Notes: a model not told the origin generated them from the sequence alone. 64,000 nt of DNA from Bathynomus jamesi (GCA_023014485.1 JAJOZX010012255.1:42501-106500), one strand, 5' to 3'. Counted from the first letter of the stretch, positions 19,239-30,953 are shown. Numbers and translations: made by a program.

Positions 19239-19983
19239 CAATGACAAGAAACCTCTACCTTATTCAATTTCTTGATAATAATAATATCAGTCGCGTTGAT
19301 TTTTTAAATTATGAACAGCATATATATATATATATATATATTAGTGGTCTAAATTGAATTACACGCGCAAAATCGAATTTCATAAAGTCGACATTCGATC
19401 TTATGCATGTTGACATTACTCGAGTTCGACTCAAGTTCGGTTCATGCTTTTAAGATTTTAATGAATATGAAAAAGTTCTTTAATATTTGAACTGAAAATC
19501 ACTATTTTAAGTGAAAATATCAAACCTAACCTAACCTAACCTAGCGTAGCCAAACCAACCTAACCTAATGTAGCTTATGAATTAAAGAGACCTACTGTAC
19601 ATAAGATCGAATTATTTGACCTTATTTATGCATATTCGGAAATTCTGCGTTTGACTTTATTTAAGTCGACCTCATACAGTTCGACTCTATGCACTTCGAT
19701 TTTGTCCTGCTACCCCATACATACCATTAACCCCATTTGGATTTTTTGTTTGTTTTTTATTTTTAAGTTTTAGGCTTATTGATTCATTCATGTATAATAA
19801 ATAAGCATACATTCTCGCGTCAGAACCCACACAATATACAAATATAACAAATACCTTCATGGACGTGTCTCACATGTAAGTTTTTTTTTGTTTTTTTTTT
19901 TATTGCCTGCCTTACTTTTGTAAGACCTTAACATGATTCATGATTCTTAAATTTTTAGAAAAAGTGTCTTAAATTTAATTTGA
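19239..19983. other. No gene recognised; contains a short CCTAA run
   Basis: AT-rich DNA with an (AT)n run near 19320, a cctaacctaacctaacctag run at 19525-19544 (four pentamers of the arthropod telomeric type) and recurring ttcgac-containing short words between 19380 and 19700. No coding sequence seen. Confidence 0.5.
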
Positions 19984-20192
19984 AGCGACCAGCTCCAATT
20001 TTTTTTCCAATTTTCTCTTGGCAACCTCTAAGGTCATATGACGAAAGAGACCTACAGCTTTACGTGGGATCTGATCCACGGGTCCCAACATAATTTGAAC
20101 GCGGAGAATGGTCTCCCACCCAACTACTATCCACACCCAATGTCGCTTAACTTCGCTGATCAATGGGAAGCGATGTTACAACCAACGTAGAA
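19984..20192 (-). mobile_element. 5S rRNA-derived SINE, copy 1
   Basis: The minus strand contains atcagcgaagttaagcgaca, ttgggtgtgg and agtagttgggtgggagacc. These align with the A box-intermediate element-C box region of 5S rRNA (AAGTTAAGC to GGGAGACC). A tail region follows with cccacgtaaagctgtaggtc and catatgaccttagaggttgc, then A-rich sequence. The second copy (47685-47906) has the same body. The first 25 bases are shortened compared with that copy. Confidence 0.8.
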
Positions 20193-20459
20193 CCCTGAAG
20201 AAGTAATCATGAACTTAAAGAAGATTTATTTTAATCTGTCACTTATTGGCTATGAGAGTGATTGTTATGGCATTAATGGGTTAAGTTCAAATCATCTAAA
20301 TCTCAGTAATAAATTTATGATACTCGCAAACTCTGAAGAGCTACATATAGTATATATTAGCAATAATTGAGATAAAATTTTCTAGTATAGTCCTAACGGA
20401 AACTTGCATAAGGAAATAACTAAAGATTTACAACTAAAGATATAAAGAATTACAAATGC

Positions 20460-22830
20460 CGTCAGACCTATTGTAACAGAAAGAGAGGAGGAGGGATTAC
20501 ATTTTTTGTGGACAAATCCATCCCATGTACACAAATCACTAAGCTTATAAGATTAGTATGTACCGTTAATCAAAAAGTTATCTTAAAATAATTAAAGTGA
20601 ATGAAGCTACATTAGCCAATGGTGCACGACTTCTGAGACACCGTTGACTAATGAAGTTTCATTTAATTTAGTTGTTTTAAGATAGCTTTTTGATTAACTG
20701 TACATACTATTAATTTTATTATCCCAACATTATCGAACATATATTGTAATTAAACATCACTTATAAACCATTTCGACTCTTAAACCTCGTAAATCTGAAT
20801 AAAGCCTATGGTGCGCGACTTCTGAGACACCCTGTATATTAAAATAAAACAACATAGAACACCCCTCTTGGGAGACTTTAATCCTAATATTTTATGATGT
20901 AATACACAAGACATTTATGATGTAATACATAATACATAAAACAACTGTGGTAAACAGAATGGTAACATGGTTTCTGCCCAAATATTACACTGCCTACGCT
21001 AGAAAATACAACCATAGAACACTCAACGCCAGTGACTACATATGGAATATGGAATAAAGGTTCGCTAAATCATACAACAGGAATTCTCTGGCTGAGTATT
21101 TCTGATATCTTCCAATAAGCAATAAATAAAAGTCATACAATTCCGGAAAAAATTGTATAAAAATGAAAGCCAGAAAAATAAATGAAAATTTATGGACTTA
21201 AAAACAAATTAGACCCAATAAATTATCGGTCAGAATTTTTTGAAGGAACAGACGACATAAATGAAAAATTTGAAACTTTTCAGACATAAAAAAAGAAGCA
21301 TTTAACGAAATCTGCCTTATAACCAAAATATATAAGACCCCCACCCCCTAGGCCTCGAAAAAAAGGCAACACAAACTCTTGCTAAGTAAATCTCTCTTGA
21401 CACCAAACGATACAAACACCTAATCTATAATCGTAAGAAAAGATACATGACCCAGGAAATATACACCGGTTGTAGAAATATAAAATACCTTAATTTAAAA
21501 AAGCAAAATATGAGTATGATAGCAATAAACTTGAGGAATACAAAGGCGATTCATCTTTCGTTTCCTCTGTTGTAGAGGCTTCTACGTTTAAAATGTCTCG
21601 TTTCTGGATGTGCTTCTGTGTACTGAGTAATACTCAGTTATGATAGTCCTAACACTTCCCTAATTTTAGCATAATATTTGCTTTACTGCTGCGGATTGCA
21701 GACATTTATGCAGATATTAGTGACAGTGGAGAGCGTGGAGAGCGCATGAAAGCAACTCGCTCCTCCACCAAGCCAGACCTAGAGGCGGGGCCACCAGCTT
21801 GACCTCCGTGTGAAGAGAGACCAACGCACGAAACAACATAAGGTTCATAAGGTAAGTATTGTGTCGTGTTTCGTGGATAACACAAAGATATGCAAAACGA
21901 TATGCAAGGAAATATAAAGCAAAGGTAACATAAAAAATTACAAAATGACATTGAAATATTATTCAAGTGAGCGAAAGCCAACAATGTGAAGTTCAACAAT
22001 AGAAAAATTCTAACTTATAAGATGTGTTAACAACAAGGTGCTACAGAATAAAGGGTACAAAACACTGCAAGCCAAACAGACTACACCAAACAAACCCACC
22101 GGGCAGGAATCTTGGAGTAATAACGTTAAGGATGCAGAATTTAGAGAGCACTATACCATTAAAATCACAACAGCTAGAGAAGTATTGGAAATTATTTGGT
22201 AGAGCTTCAATAGCAGAAAAGCAAACATCATGCTAAAAGTATGGAAGAGTCTAGTCCTACCAATAAATGAGTATTGTTCAGTACTCACAAGCCCATACAG
22301 AAAACGAGACATTGTAAACATAGAAGCCCTACAAATGAATTTTATGTCTAAGACAAAAGAAACGAAAAACGAAGCCTACTAGTCTCAAATACAATCCCTG
22401 GAACATTACTCCCTGGAAAGAAAACGCAAATGGTACACAATAATATACGTATAGGAAATATTAAAGGGTCTGTCCCTAACCTTAGAAAGGAAATAGAAAC
22501 ACACCGAAATGAGAGAAGAGGCAGATTCTGTACTCCCAGCTGCGGTGAGACCATGAAAACGGGGATGGAAAATACCCTCAGAATACGAGACCTAAAACTT
22601 TTTAATGTTCTTCCATAAGAACTGAAGAACTTCCATCGCACCAACCTGAATAATTTCAAGAGCCAGTTGGACAGGTTCTTGTGCAAAGTCCTTCACCAGC
22701 CATGCGTGACTGGCTACGAGGACAGGAGGAGAGTGGAAACATATTCCTTCCTTTTTCTATGCAGGAAAGAGGGGCCAAAGGCTAATGCCCGCAAAAGCGC
22801 CCCACCCCCAATAGAAAAAGAAGAGAGCCA
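20460..22830 (+). pseudogene. Degenerate LINE (59.2-kb family): endonuclease to 3' UTR
   Basis: Ordered remnants are: RKRGGGITFFVDKSIPCT (endonuclease, about 20490), LLGDFNPNI (about 20868), VSCFVDNTKICKTICKEI (RT catalytic block with FVDN in place of FADD, about 21862), NNMKF-like and EFREHYTIKITTAREVLEII (about 22140), LKVWKSLVLPINEYCSVL (about 22240), VPNLRKEIETHRNERRGRFC (about 22470) and NNFKSQLDRFLCKV. A 3' UTR follows with ggccaaaggctaatgcccgc. Dense stops and shifts mark it as ancient. A mariner fragment (20552-20840) and another LINE's 3' end (21717-21860) are embedded. Confidence 0.75.
20552..20840. mobile_element. Mariner-type fragment with internal inverted repeat
   Basis: Arms 20552-20613 and 20648-20710 are inverted copies (gtaatcaaaaagttatctta type). 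The unit tggtgcacgacttctgagac at about 20619 recurs as tggtgcgcgacttctgagac at 20811 and ends in accctgtatat, a mariner-type right terminus. The matching left terminus is missing. It interrupts the LINE between its endonuclease motifs. Confidence 0.6.
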
Positions 22831-22834
22831 AAAT

Positions 22835-24010
22835 CAAGGTCCAGGGTTTTCGAGATGCGTAGACACTGCGTTTCAAAGATTTCAGTTAATAGACAGGAGG
22901 AAAGATGTACTGAGGAAGATTGTTCCAGAGTTCACCGGTTGAGTAGATGGAAGATTGAAAATACCGATTAACCTTTGCATTAGAGAGTTGGACAGAAAAG
23001 GAATGAGAATGTGTCGAAAGTCTGGTACTGCGTGCTCTCCTTAAAGGAGGAGGCATGCAGTTAGAGAGTTCAGAAGAGCAATGTCCATTATAATAGCGAT
23101 AGTACAGAGAGAGTGAGGCAACACTGCGGCAAAGAGAGAGGGATTAAAGACAGTGAGTAAGAGGCGAAGAAATGATGAGACAAAAAGCCTTTGATTCCAC
23201 CCGGTCAAGTATGGCTGTGTGGGTTGAGCCATCACATACATGAGAAGCATACTCAGTACACGAGCGGACAAGATCCCTGTACAGAGACAGCAACTGAGCA
23301 GGGGTGAAGAAACTGCGGAGGCGGTACAGCACACCTAACTTCTTAGATGCTGTTTTGGAAAGAGAGTATATGTGATCTTTCCAGGAAAAGAAAACGCCAA
23401 GAATGTTAAGAGAAGAGGAAGGATTGAGTTGTTTATTGTTGAAGGTAAGGGGATAGTCATGTGGAAGATTGTGACGAGTAGAAAGATGGAGGAACTGAGT
23501 TTTTGAGGCATTGAAAACCATTAGGTTTTCTCTGCCCCAATCGGAGATAGTGGAAGATCAGAGGTCAGGTGTTCCATTGCCGTCCAACGCGAATTATGGA
23601 GTGACTGTTGAAAGGGACGCTTTGTAAAGCGGGTGGAGAAGTGAAGAGTGGAATCATCAGCATAGGAGTGAATAGGGCAGGAAGTGCGAATTAAAAGATC
23701 ATTAATAAATAAAAGGAAAAGAGTGGGTGACAGGAGAGAACCCTGAGGACAGAGGCGGACTAAGCGGTCGGGCAACCGGGCATGGACCGAGAACCCGGGT
23801 CATTAGGGGGCCTGGTGCCCCCGGCCCGCAGTCATCATAAAACAGTGAGAGTGTTCTCAATTGGGTCAAGTGTCTAATCGAACTATAATATGAAAAAAAT
23901 CGGATTTCAAGAGGCCCAGGACCTCATTATGCCCGAGGGCCCAGGTTGCTGTCAGTCCGCCCCTGCCTGAGGAATACCACTGTTCAAAGCTTTAGGAGAA
24001 GAACAGTGGC
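22835..24010 (-). pseudogene. Jockey/CR1-group LINE RT relic
   Basis: On the minus strand: CSSPKALNSGIPQGSLLSPT (joined across a hAT MITE), LFLLFINDLLIRTSCPIHSY, YADDSTLHFSTRF (RT catalytic YADD), VFNASKTQFLHLSTRHNLPH, LNILGVFFSWKDHIYSLSKT, KKLGVLYRLRSFFTPAQLLS, and a C-terminus with MPPPLRRARSTRLSTHSHSF and ELWNNLP. This is the complete palm-thumb portion of a LINE common in arthropods, with intact YADD. At least two frameshifts are present (before MVFNAS and after LTHCL). The N-terminal half is absent. Confidence 0.85.
23750..23965. mobile_element. hAT MITE, 216 bp, with 8-bp TSD
   Basis: The ends are cagaggcggact and, reversed, caggggcggactg. The flanks CCTGAGGA at 23742-23749 and 23966-23973 are identical. 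The insertion splits the RT PQGS motif (coding ATTCCTCAGG) of the surrounding LINE, and excising it restores SGIPQGSLLSP. The interior is GC-rich near the left (cggtcgggcaaccgggcatg) with no coding sequence. Confidence 0.95.
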
Positions 24011-24641
24011 CATCTACAACCGCAGCTATAGCTCAGCCAGAAAGGAAATTAGAGATGAAGGCACATATAGAAGGATAGAAACGAAGGAAGGCAGTTTCGA
24101 AATTAAAGATTTGTGCCAAACTCTATCAAACGCTTTTGTAATACATACATATATACATACATAGTTACCTACATTATGCAAAACTTCGTGTTCCAACAAA
24201 ACTTGGAATTAGAAGGCAAAAGCAGCCCAGAGGCAATCCGGAGCTAGTGCTGCCCTTCGTTGGGAGAAAGAGGAAAGGATGGCTACCAGACCAATTCCTC
24301 ACCTCCTGTAAAGCAGGAGAAGTGGAGCTAGCTGTACCTTGGGGTGAGTGGTAGGGTCGCCACATCCCAACGCCAAAACAAGAATAGGACTACAAAAAAA
24401 AAAGAGATAAAAATAATACCTGAAATGAAACAAGTAAAAGTAGTAATAAAAACGAAGCAAAACTAAAACTAAAAAATAAAAATAAAAAATACATGTAATG
24501 AAAATAACAGTATAGACAAAGTTACTTATTCTCATGTTATCTGTACAACATTTCACACTTGCCTCATTAAGAGAAGTAATTAAGGAGCTTTGTCTAACTC
24601 CGCATGAGGAGCCAAAACATTCGGATAATACATTGCCTCAG
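24011..24641. other. Mosaic of LINE 3'-end-like sequence, no intact gene
   Basis: 24011-24140 is open on plus (ARKEIRDEGTYRRIETKEGS), possibly a LINE linker, unrecognised. 24195-24400 has LINE-3'-UTR-like sequence (gcagcccagaggcaatccgg to tagggtcgccacatcccaac) followed by an A-rich run. The rest is A-rich. Confidence 0.4.
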
Positions 24642-25548
24642 CTAACCATAAAAGTTTGGTGGATGTACCAAAATTTCAATATATTTAAAACATACAATGG
24701 AACATTCCTTTTTTTCTAATTTTCTAAATAGAATATTGTAATTCAGTCTATCATATGCTTTGCTTATATCCAAGAAGCAACTATAAATAGCTGAATTACT
24801 GTCAGTATATTTAAATACAATCTTCTTTGAACATAAATACAGTTGAATGGGACCTTTTAAAACCAACCTGATTAGGAGTTGCTCATAAATAATCATTTAC
24901 TAGGTGTAGCAAATGTTTCTCAAGTACTGTAGTTTCGAGAAGCAGAGTGCAACAACAATCGGTTTGTAATTGTCGCTGGATAGGATGTCTCCGCATGTAT
25001 TTTTGACAAGGAGTGTGACATATTTCCTTATAAACCCGGCAGGATTATAACTGTGATGAAGCATGGCTGAGAACAACAATCAGGTATGAAGATTCATCAT
25101 ATCATTAACATTTTTAAATTCTCATTCGACATGTCATCTATACCTTGGGAGGAACCTGTGTTTAGCTCTTTAATCACACTCTTAATTTCAAGCACTTAAA
25201 TCCCAGTATTTTCACTGAGCCCTCCTAATAACGTTCCTTTGCAGCCTACATTAAGATTAATTCTCCCCACGCTGGTAAGATATATGAGTAACGAGTTCTC
25301 CAAAACTTAGCTATTTCTTCCTCCCGAGACATTCCATCAGTTGTTGATGGGATGGCATTCTTAGCACCCGTTTCTTTCTTAACAAATTTCCCCCCCAAAA
25401 TTTTGTTATTATTTAAGTTAGCCTTACAGGCTTTTGCCGCTCGAATGAAATCTTCTTCCTGTTTACATGGTCTAATAGCTGCTTCATATTGAACACTACT
25501 TTCATTCGCATTCATATAAACCAAAGAGACACCATATACCGTAAGCAT
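24642..25548 (-). pseudogene. LINE relic (third family), linker to RT
   Basis: Minus strand, from 25548: YEAAIRPCKQEEDFIRAAKA, NLNNNKILGGKFVKKE, IPSTTDGMSREEEIAKFWRT, the linker before RT in many LINEs (W-K-x-I ... DGVxxxEEIxxxW). Then badly broken sequence (GIDDMSNENLKML), and at 24896-24650 YTDSNSAIYSCFLDISKAYD and RLNYNILFRKLEKK, the RT motif with FLDxSKAFDxxxxxxLFxKL. The YADD block is not present. It differs from the other LINE families in the window. Confidence 0.75.
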
Positions 25549-25903
25549 CTTTTTTTTCCCCCTTTTTCAGGAGAGCACTAAAATAATTCCATCCAAGAAT
25601 AATTTTTAGTATGGCTAATAAACTTCAAAACAATTAGAATTCAAAAACTTTGACTAAAATGTCATGAAATTTAATTGCATTAGCAGAATTATAAAAAAGA
25701 TTAATAATTCTATTAAAAATTTAAGTTCTCTTTCTAATTACTTTAACATTTTGTAAATGAAAGATGAAAGTAAACTATTTCTTTGTTTATTCTTTTTAAG
25801 CCGAGACACTTAACAGTGAAATCCAATTATTCTTCAAACTCTGCATTCTTTTCCATGTTTTCACACTTAATCTTTGTTCTTTTACATTCCCATGCGTAAT
25901 CTC

Positions 25904-25945
<42 letters not shown>

Positions 25946-26224
25946 CATTATTGGTCTCTTTATACATGTATAGGACATACTGTAAGAAGTGTGTGTGTGT
26001 GTGTGTATATGGACGTCGAGAGAAGGGAACAAGTGTGGGCCGTTGCCAATCCCCCCCTGAAGTTTGATTGAAAATCCACATATAATGTATAACACTGGGT
26101 CTATTCTTAAAATACTTACTTATGCATATAATGTTATAATGTTATAATGTTTCAGACCAACAAAGACTCTAGGGTCCACTCATGGCTGGTCTACCTAACT
26201 GTGTTCGTAATTGTGTACTGTGCA
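25549..26224. other. No gene recognised; microsatellites
   Basis: AT-rich DNA with (AAT)n at 25905-25945 and (GT)n at 25989-26007. A T/C-rich stretch precedes them. No coding homology. Confidence 0.5.
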
Positions 26225-26750
26225 TGTCCTCCGTGGTGGCGGAGAGGACCTACAATTTTACGTGGGTTCCGAACCACAAAGCCTTAATTTTACTACCTTA
26301 AACTATACCCAATCTATCAACATATGCGTCGAATCGATTTTTAAACATGTTTATAGACGTGTTACTAATTACTTCTACCGGCAAACTATTCCAGCTATTT
26401 ATTATTCTATGCGTAAAAAAGTTTTTGGCCACTGCTGTCTCGAACTTTCTTCTTGTCAACTTGCACCCGTTATTTCTAGTCCTATTATATTGAGATGTTT
26501 CGAAAAAAGCTACCTCTATCTACGTTATCGAACCCATTCATAATTTTAAAAACCTGGATTAGCTCACCCCTTAGCCTCCTAGTCTCGAGTGTAGTCAATT
26601 TTAACTACTTAAGGCTATCCTCGTACGACTTCGACCTAAGCGACGGAATCATCTCAGTTGCTCGCCTTTGAACTCTTTCGATTTTGTCTATATCTTTTCG
26701 CATATGCGGATTCCAAAATTGGATCGCGTACTCCAAATAGAGTATATATA
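26225..26750 (-). pseudogene. LINE ORF2 C-terminus with SINE-like 3' flank
   Basis: The minus strand reads YLEYAIQFWNPHMRKDIDKI, ERVQRRATEMIPSLRSKSYE, LKLTTLETRRLRGELIQVFK and IMNGFDNVDRGSFF. This is the well-known post-RT region of CR1/Rex-type LINEs (CSPVWSPYxxxDIxxIExVQRRxTKxIPxL, LTTLExRRxRGDLIxVFK). Only one stop lies before LKLTTLE; the end is degraded. Just beyond, at 26285-26225, is gttcggaacccacgtaaaat then tgtaggtcctctcc, closely matching the body-tail of the window's SINEs. Confidence 0.85.
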
Positions 26751-26755
26751 TATAT

Positions 26756-27621
26756 CAGTGGCGTGCGGTGATTTTTCGTCAAGGGGAAGCAATTCAAGCA
26801 AAAACAACAAAGATTATATAAAATAAAAATAAAACTTTAAAATACTCGTATATAATAAAAACAAAACACATATAATCATCTACTTACTTTACTTATAGGT
26901 TAATTCTATTCTTCTTTTTTTTATTAAATATATCTATTATTTCTTCGTAAAAGGCATCGGTTTTCATATCCTTAAGAAGCTTTTTCTCAATTGAGATTAA
27001 AGCTAAACTTGCAAGCCTTTCTTCCCCTTGCGCATTTCTAGCGTAGTTATGTATTCGCTTTAAATGAGAGAATGACAGCAGACAGCACATATAAGTTGCC
27101 AGATATTTCAAGAAAATTAACTATAAGATCTGGACAGCGAAATCTAAATTGCTTCCTTTTTGACATAGGGAAGGATAAAATAACGATAAATATATATTCT
27201 TTTTCGCTTAACATGGCCATGGAATTTTTTAGTAGAAAAACTATATATGAAACTTGTTGTATTCAATAAATACTACATTATTAAACATTAAATGAGTTTT
27301 TAGAATGGAAAGAAACAATTTGTAACAGTAAAAAAAAAGCGAAAGTCATTGGGAAAACGGATGCATTTCGGCAATTGTTGTCCAACTCGAGATTTTTTGC
27401 GTCGGCTTTCTTAAAGGTTCTTGCACGAACGGCAACCAATGTATATACTATGTATCCACCTGATTACCAATCAAATGCTATAAATAGTATAATAAAATGA
27501 TTTTGTACAAATTATTAACACATATTGAACTGTTTAAACTTTAAAGTATAATACAGCATTTTCTTCTTTCTTTGAATAGGGAAGCATTGCTTCCCTTGCT
27601 TCCATGGACAGCACGCCACTG
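26756..27621 (-). mobile_element. hAT deletion derivative, 866 bp
   Basis: The ends are cagtggcgtgc and gcacgccactg, perfect 11-bp inverted repeats. gaagcaattca at the left is echoed by gaagcaatgct near the right. Both flanks are (TA)n, so an 8-bp duplication cannot be proved. A remnant of the transposase C-terminus lies on the minus strand. Confidence 0.85.
26893..27111 (-). pseudogene. hAT transposase C-terminal dimerisation motif
   Basis: The 72-residue frame reads LLSFSHLKRIHNYARNAQGE, ERLASLALISIEKKLLKDMK, YEEIIDIFNKKK. It corresponds to the hAT dimerisation block (xxxFSxLKRIKxYLRxxMGEERLxxLALLSIE), the C-terminal part of hAT and ZMYM-like transposases. The BED finger and the catalytic residues upstream are deleted. 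The frame itself is intact to its stop just inside the element end. Confidence 0.8.
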
Positions 27622-27622
27622 A

Positions 27623-27688
<66 letters not shown>

Positions 27689-27775
27689 AAACGGCACGAG
27701 CATAATAGAACCATAAGGAACAATAATAATAATAATAATAATAATAAGAATAAGAATAATAATAATAAAAATAAC
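27622..27775. repeat. (TA)n(GT)n and (AAT)n microsatellites
   Basis: (AT)n then (GT)n at 27622-27690, followed after 30 bp by an (AAT)n/(AAG) run at 27722-27770. A short spacer (taaacggcacgagcataat) separates them. Confidence 0.95.
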
Positions 27776-28074
27776 GTACTTGTGTACAGTGTACACACCT
27801 AGGTCGGTCTTCACATCCTGCTGATCAATGGGCACTTTAGCGGAATGTTGCAAATTCAACATTCTCGCGGTGTCCAAGCGAAAGAATTACCACCTCAATC
27901 TCGATGTATCATAAAATTGATACTATATAAATTGTGTTCTAAAATGAACTGGAATGCTTACTTCAATAGCTAGACTTATTGTTATATCACGAAGACGGAT
28001 TCCACTATCGGATTAATTATTGTACGTGTACTACTTTCTCATCTGTATAAAATTTATAAAGTAAACTAAGCATC

Positions 28075-28180
28075 TAAGATGGAGTGACAAGCTTGACGTT
28101 CGTCAGAATGAACAATTCGGGCGGAAGCAAAATCAAGGTTAACCAAGGTTAACTTGTATAATTTATGTAAGAGTAATAAT
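28075..28180 (+). mobile_element. SINE 3'-domain fragment (twin-tRNA SINE family)
   Basis: agatggagtgacaagcttga, cgttcgtcagaatgaacaat and tcgggcggaagcaaaatcaa match 43748-43815 of the complete SINE. The tRNA-like heads are missing, so it is a 5'-truncated copy, consistent with retroposition. Confidence 0.75.
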
Positions 28181-28577
28181 TTAATTCCTATATCAGATAA
28201 CATTGCGGCATTTGTATAACATTACATGGTACCATATGATTGTTGGGTATACTGCACGATATTGTACAGTACAAAAAAATAGATAAATAAATATTTACTT
28301 TAAAGTCAATTCTGACATAACAAACGTAATAACATATTTGATAATGACTTATTTCTCCTGTACCTAATTTGAAGAGATACTGTAGAACTCACAGACCTAT
28401 AATAAGGAATAGACTGAACACTGTTTTATTTAAACAGCTGTTCGATAGGCAGATATTTTTGCCACGTTCTGAAATTAACTGAGAAATTGTTTTTGTGAGA
28501 AAAATTCGTGGAAGCAGACATTTTTTTTTAGATATTTTGGTGCAAAAGGAAATTGTAATTGTTTGTAAGTGTAAATC

Positions 28578-28853
28578 AGGGGCGGGTGCAGAAATTTATT
28601 TGGGGAGCGTCACCACTGCATGGAAACTGAGCGGCGAAGTCGCAAAGAAGGCTATGGGAGTCCGGGGGCATGCTCCCCCTAAAAAACTTTGTAAAAATGG
28701 TGCAAAATCCTGCATTCTAGAGATGATTTTTCCTCAATTCATCTTCCATTTCTTTTATCTTTAGCTTAGAACATGTAAAAAAATTGTTTGTGAAACCGAC
28801 AGGGGGGCGGGTCACGTGCGCATGGTGACACCCCCTTGGATCCGCTACTCTAA
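28578..28853. mobile_element. Candidate hAT-type MITE
   Basis: The left edge is caggggcgggtgcagaa and the right edge, reversed, is tagagtagcggatccaagg. G-rich/C-rich subterminal blocks pair loosely (ggagcgtcacc against ggtgacacccc). The termini resemble hAT ends but match imperfectly and I see no target duplication. An 89-codon frame across it has no recognised homology. Confidence 0.35.
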
Positions 28854-28910
28854 ATTTTAACATTTTGAATGTATTGTGTGTATGTTAATACATCATCTTT
28901 CGGAAAATAG

Positions 28911-29119
28911 TTTGGATCACCTGAAGATCAGGGACCCCAGCCTTCTTTAGTTAGTTTTATAAGGCTAACTAACGAAAATATTACGACCTAACCTAACCAA
29001 TCGTCAAGGGAGTACAGTTGACCTAACGATTGGTTAGGTTAGGTCGTGATATTTTGGTTAGTTAGCCTTATAAGGCTAACTAAAGAAGGCTGGAGGCCCT
29101 GATTTTCAGGTGATCCAAA
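28911..29119. repeat. Palindrome P1, 94-bp arms
   Basis: 28911-29004 pairs with 29026-29119 (sum of paired coordinates constant at 58030, so no net gaps) with about seven or eight mismatches. The outer arm is tttggatcacctgaa, a middle stretch contains aaggctaactaa, and the inner part is the shared core: taacgaaaatattacgacct, aacctaaccaatcgt. The loop is 21 nt. Confidence 0.9.
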
Positions 29120-29123
29120 TAGT

Positions 29124-30008
29124 TTAATGATATCTCGGTACTTTCCTGTTATCCCGGACCGCAGACTTTTTGCCAGTTGCGAGACTTCAATTTTGATACA
29201 GAATATTTTCGTTGAAACTAACGAAAATATCACGACTTAACCTAACCAATTATCAAGGGCATACAGTTTACCTAACCGGGCATTCAATTGTAGTAAATAT
29301 GTTTATCCATTATTATAATTAATTATTTCTTTATTTACTTCCATTTCTCTTCTACCATTATTCATTCTCTTTACACGCTTTTCACTCGCTTTTCGTGTAC
29401 TGTATAAAAATATGGTAGCCGGCCGAGTCGAAAACCGTTAACAATGCAAAGGGAGACTGGGGTTAATTATAATCTTCATTACACTTTTTACTACTTTATT
29501 ATTGCCGAAACAGACTTAGTTAAACGGGGTAATGCGAGGGGAAATTTAATTATAATACTTAAGCCGAGAGAGACACAAAAGAATAGCCTAAATTCACAAT
29601 TACATTCTAACACCCAAAAAGACACCTTCGTAAACGCGACGCTGCCCAGTGACTGAAGGGTACTTCCACAGCCTCCGCGCTTGGGCCCACTCCTGGTTGC
29701 CAATTCGTATTTTATAATTTCAATATCAACAAACCATAATTTATCGTAATTACATTTGTTAAACATCATTATCTTTATTAATTTCTTATAACCAAAACAT
29801 TCTAATTAAATATAATTTTAATATAAACAAACATTCTAATTTTTAATTAAATATTACTACACAATTAGCCTAATTAGTTGGTAGGGTTAGGTTAAGTAGT
29901 GATATTTTCGTTAGTTTTAACAAAAATATTCGGTGTCAAAATTGAAGTCTGGCAGCTGGCAAAAAGTCTGGGGTCCGGGATAACAGGAAAGTACCGATAT
30001 CTCTCTAA
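29124..30008. repeat. Palindrome P2, arms about 135 bp, 600-bp spacer
   Basis: 29124-29260 is inverted at 29873-30008: ggtactttcctgttatcccg, agactttttgccag, cttcaattttgayac, then the shared core aactaacgaaaatatcac and cttaacctaacc. The spacer is ordinary AT-rich DNA with one 92-codon frame (29491-29769) of no recognised family. P2 starts a few bases after P1 ends. Confidence 0.85.
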
Positions 30009-30075
30009 ATATGTTAGAAAGGTTAAAAGTCTCGTAATTTTTACGAATTAGAGATCCTGTATATTGGGGTTCTAC

Positions 30076-30157
30076 TACCGGGTGTTCCACTTAAAACCGG
30101 CCCGCTGGAGTACGCTGGAGTACTCCAGTGGGCCGGTTTTAAGTGGAACACCCGGTA
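30076..30157. repeat. 82-bp hairpin made of two facing mariner-type ends
   Basis: taccgggtgttccacttaaa continues through accggcccgctggagta (30076-30112) and is mirrored at 30121-30157 with one mismatch; the loop is 8 nt. The outer sequence ta-ccgggtgttcc is the style of a mariner TIR with TA flank. It looks like an element reduced to its two termini. Confidence 0.9.
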
Positions 30158-30347
30158 TAAATAATTGCCACATACCTCAATTTCTTACAATAATTAAAGA
30201 AAAACGTTCGACTATTTTTTATCATAAACATAAACTCTCTCATATATGCCAATGGTAGAACTGCTCGGCAGTTTTCCCCAAAATACCAGTTCATAAAAAA
30301 AATAATAATATAAAAAAACATTTTAAGGCTGGAGAGCACTCTAAATA

Positions 30348-30754
30348 GAAGTAGGCGCGGATCTTTTCCGTTCTACCCCAGCAACAATTCCTAGTGTAGT
30401 TTTACTTGCTGAATTCAATAATATATATATTTTATTTTGGAGAAAGTATTCGTGCTTTAATTTTTAGCTAAACAAAGGAACAAGAGACATTGGGGAACAT
30501 CTAGAAATATGATAGATTCTTATTTATGTGAATTTCTATGGAGGAGAAGACAAAAAGGAAAGGACATTTTTATTGAAATCTTAAATGCAATCTCTACTTT
30601 TAAATAAAATAAACGGACTATAACTCTTTTGTTATTAATTTCTTCAAAATAAGATATATATTATTGAATTCAGCAAGTAAAACTACAGTAGAAAATAATA
30701 TATAATTTCATTTTTTGTTGCTGGTGTAGAACGGAAAAGAGCCGTAGACGCTTC
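30348..30754. mobile_element. MITE, about 407 bp, with 95-bp inverted ends
   Basis: Left landmarks: tcttttccgttctaccccag, tagttttacttgctgaattc, aataatatata. The right end mirrors them (agaacggaaaagag, gaattcagcaagtaaaacta). The right arm carries about 25 extra bases. The middle is unrelated AT-rich DNA with no coding sequence. Confidence 0.75.
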
Positions 30755-30953
30755 GTAAGATGTTTCATTGTCCTAATTTGGTAAATTCTGAAACCTCTAA
30801 CGTATTAAACATTTCTCATTAGTTAAATATTTCGTTAGACATTTCAGTAAGTCACTTGAAATGACTAAATTGTCCCAGTTTTTTAAACATTTGAAAAGAC
30901 TAACCCGAAATGCCTAAAGAAATAGTTGATGAATTATCTAACAATCAAATATC
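30755..30953. other. No gene recognised
   Basis: Short AT-rich stretch between a MITE and palindrome P3, with no element ends seen. Confidence 0.4.

Noticed and set aside
28560..28764. 89-residue frame across the candidate hAT MITE
   Set aside because: No homology, and its start lies outside the element; composition is consistent with chance.
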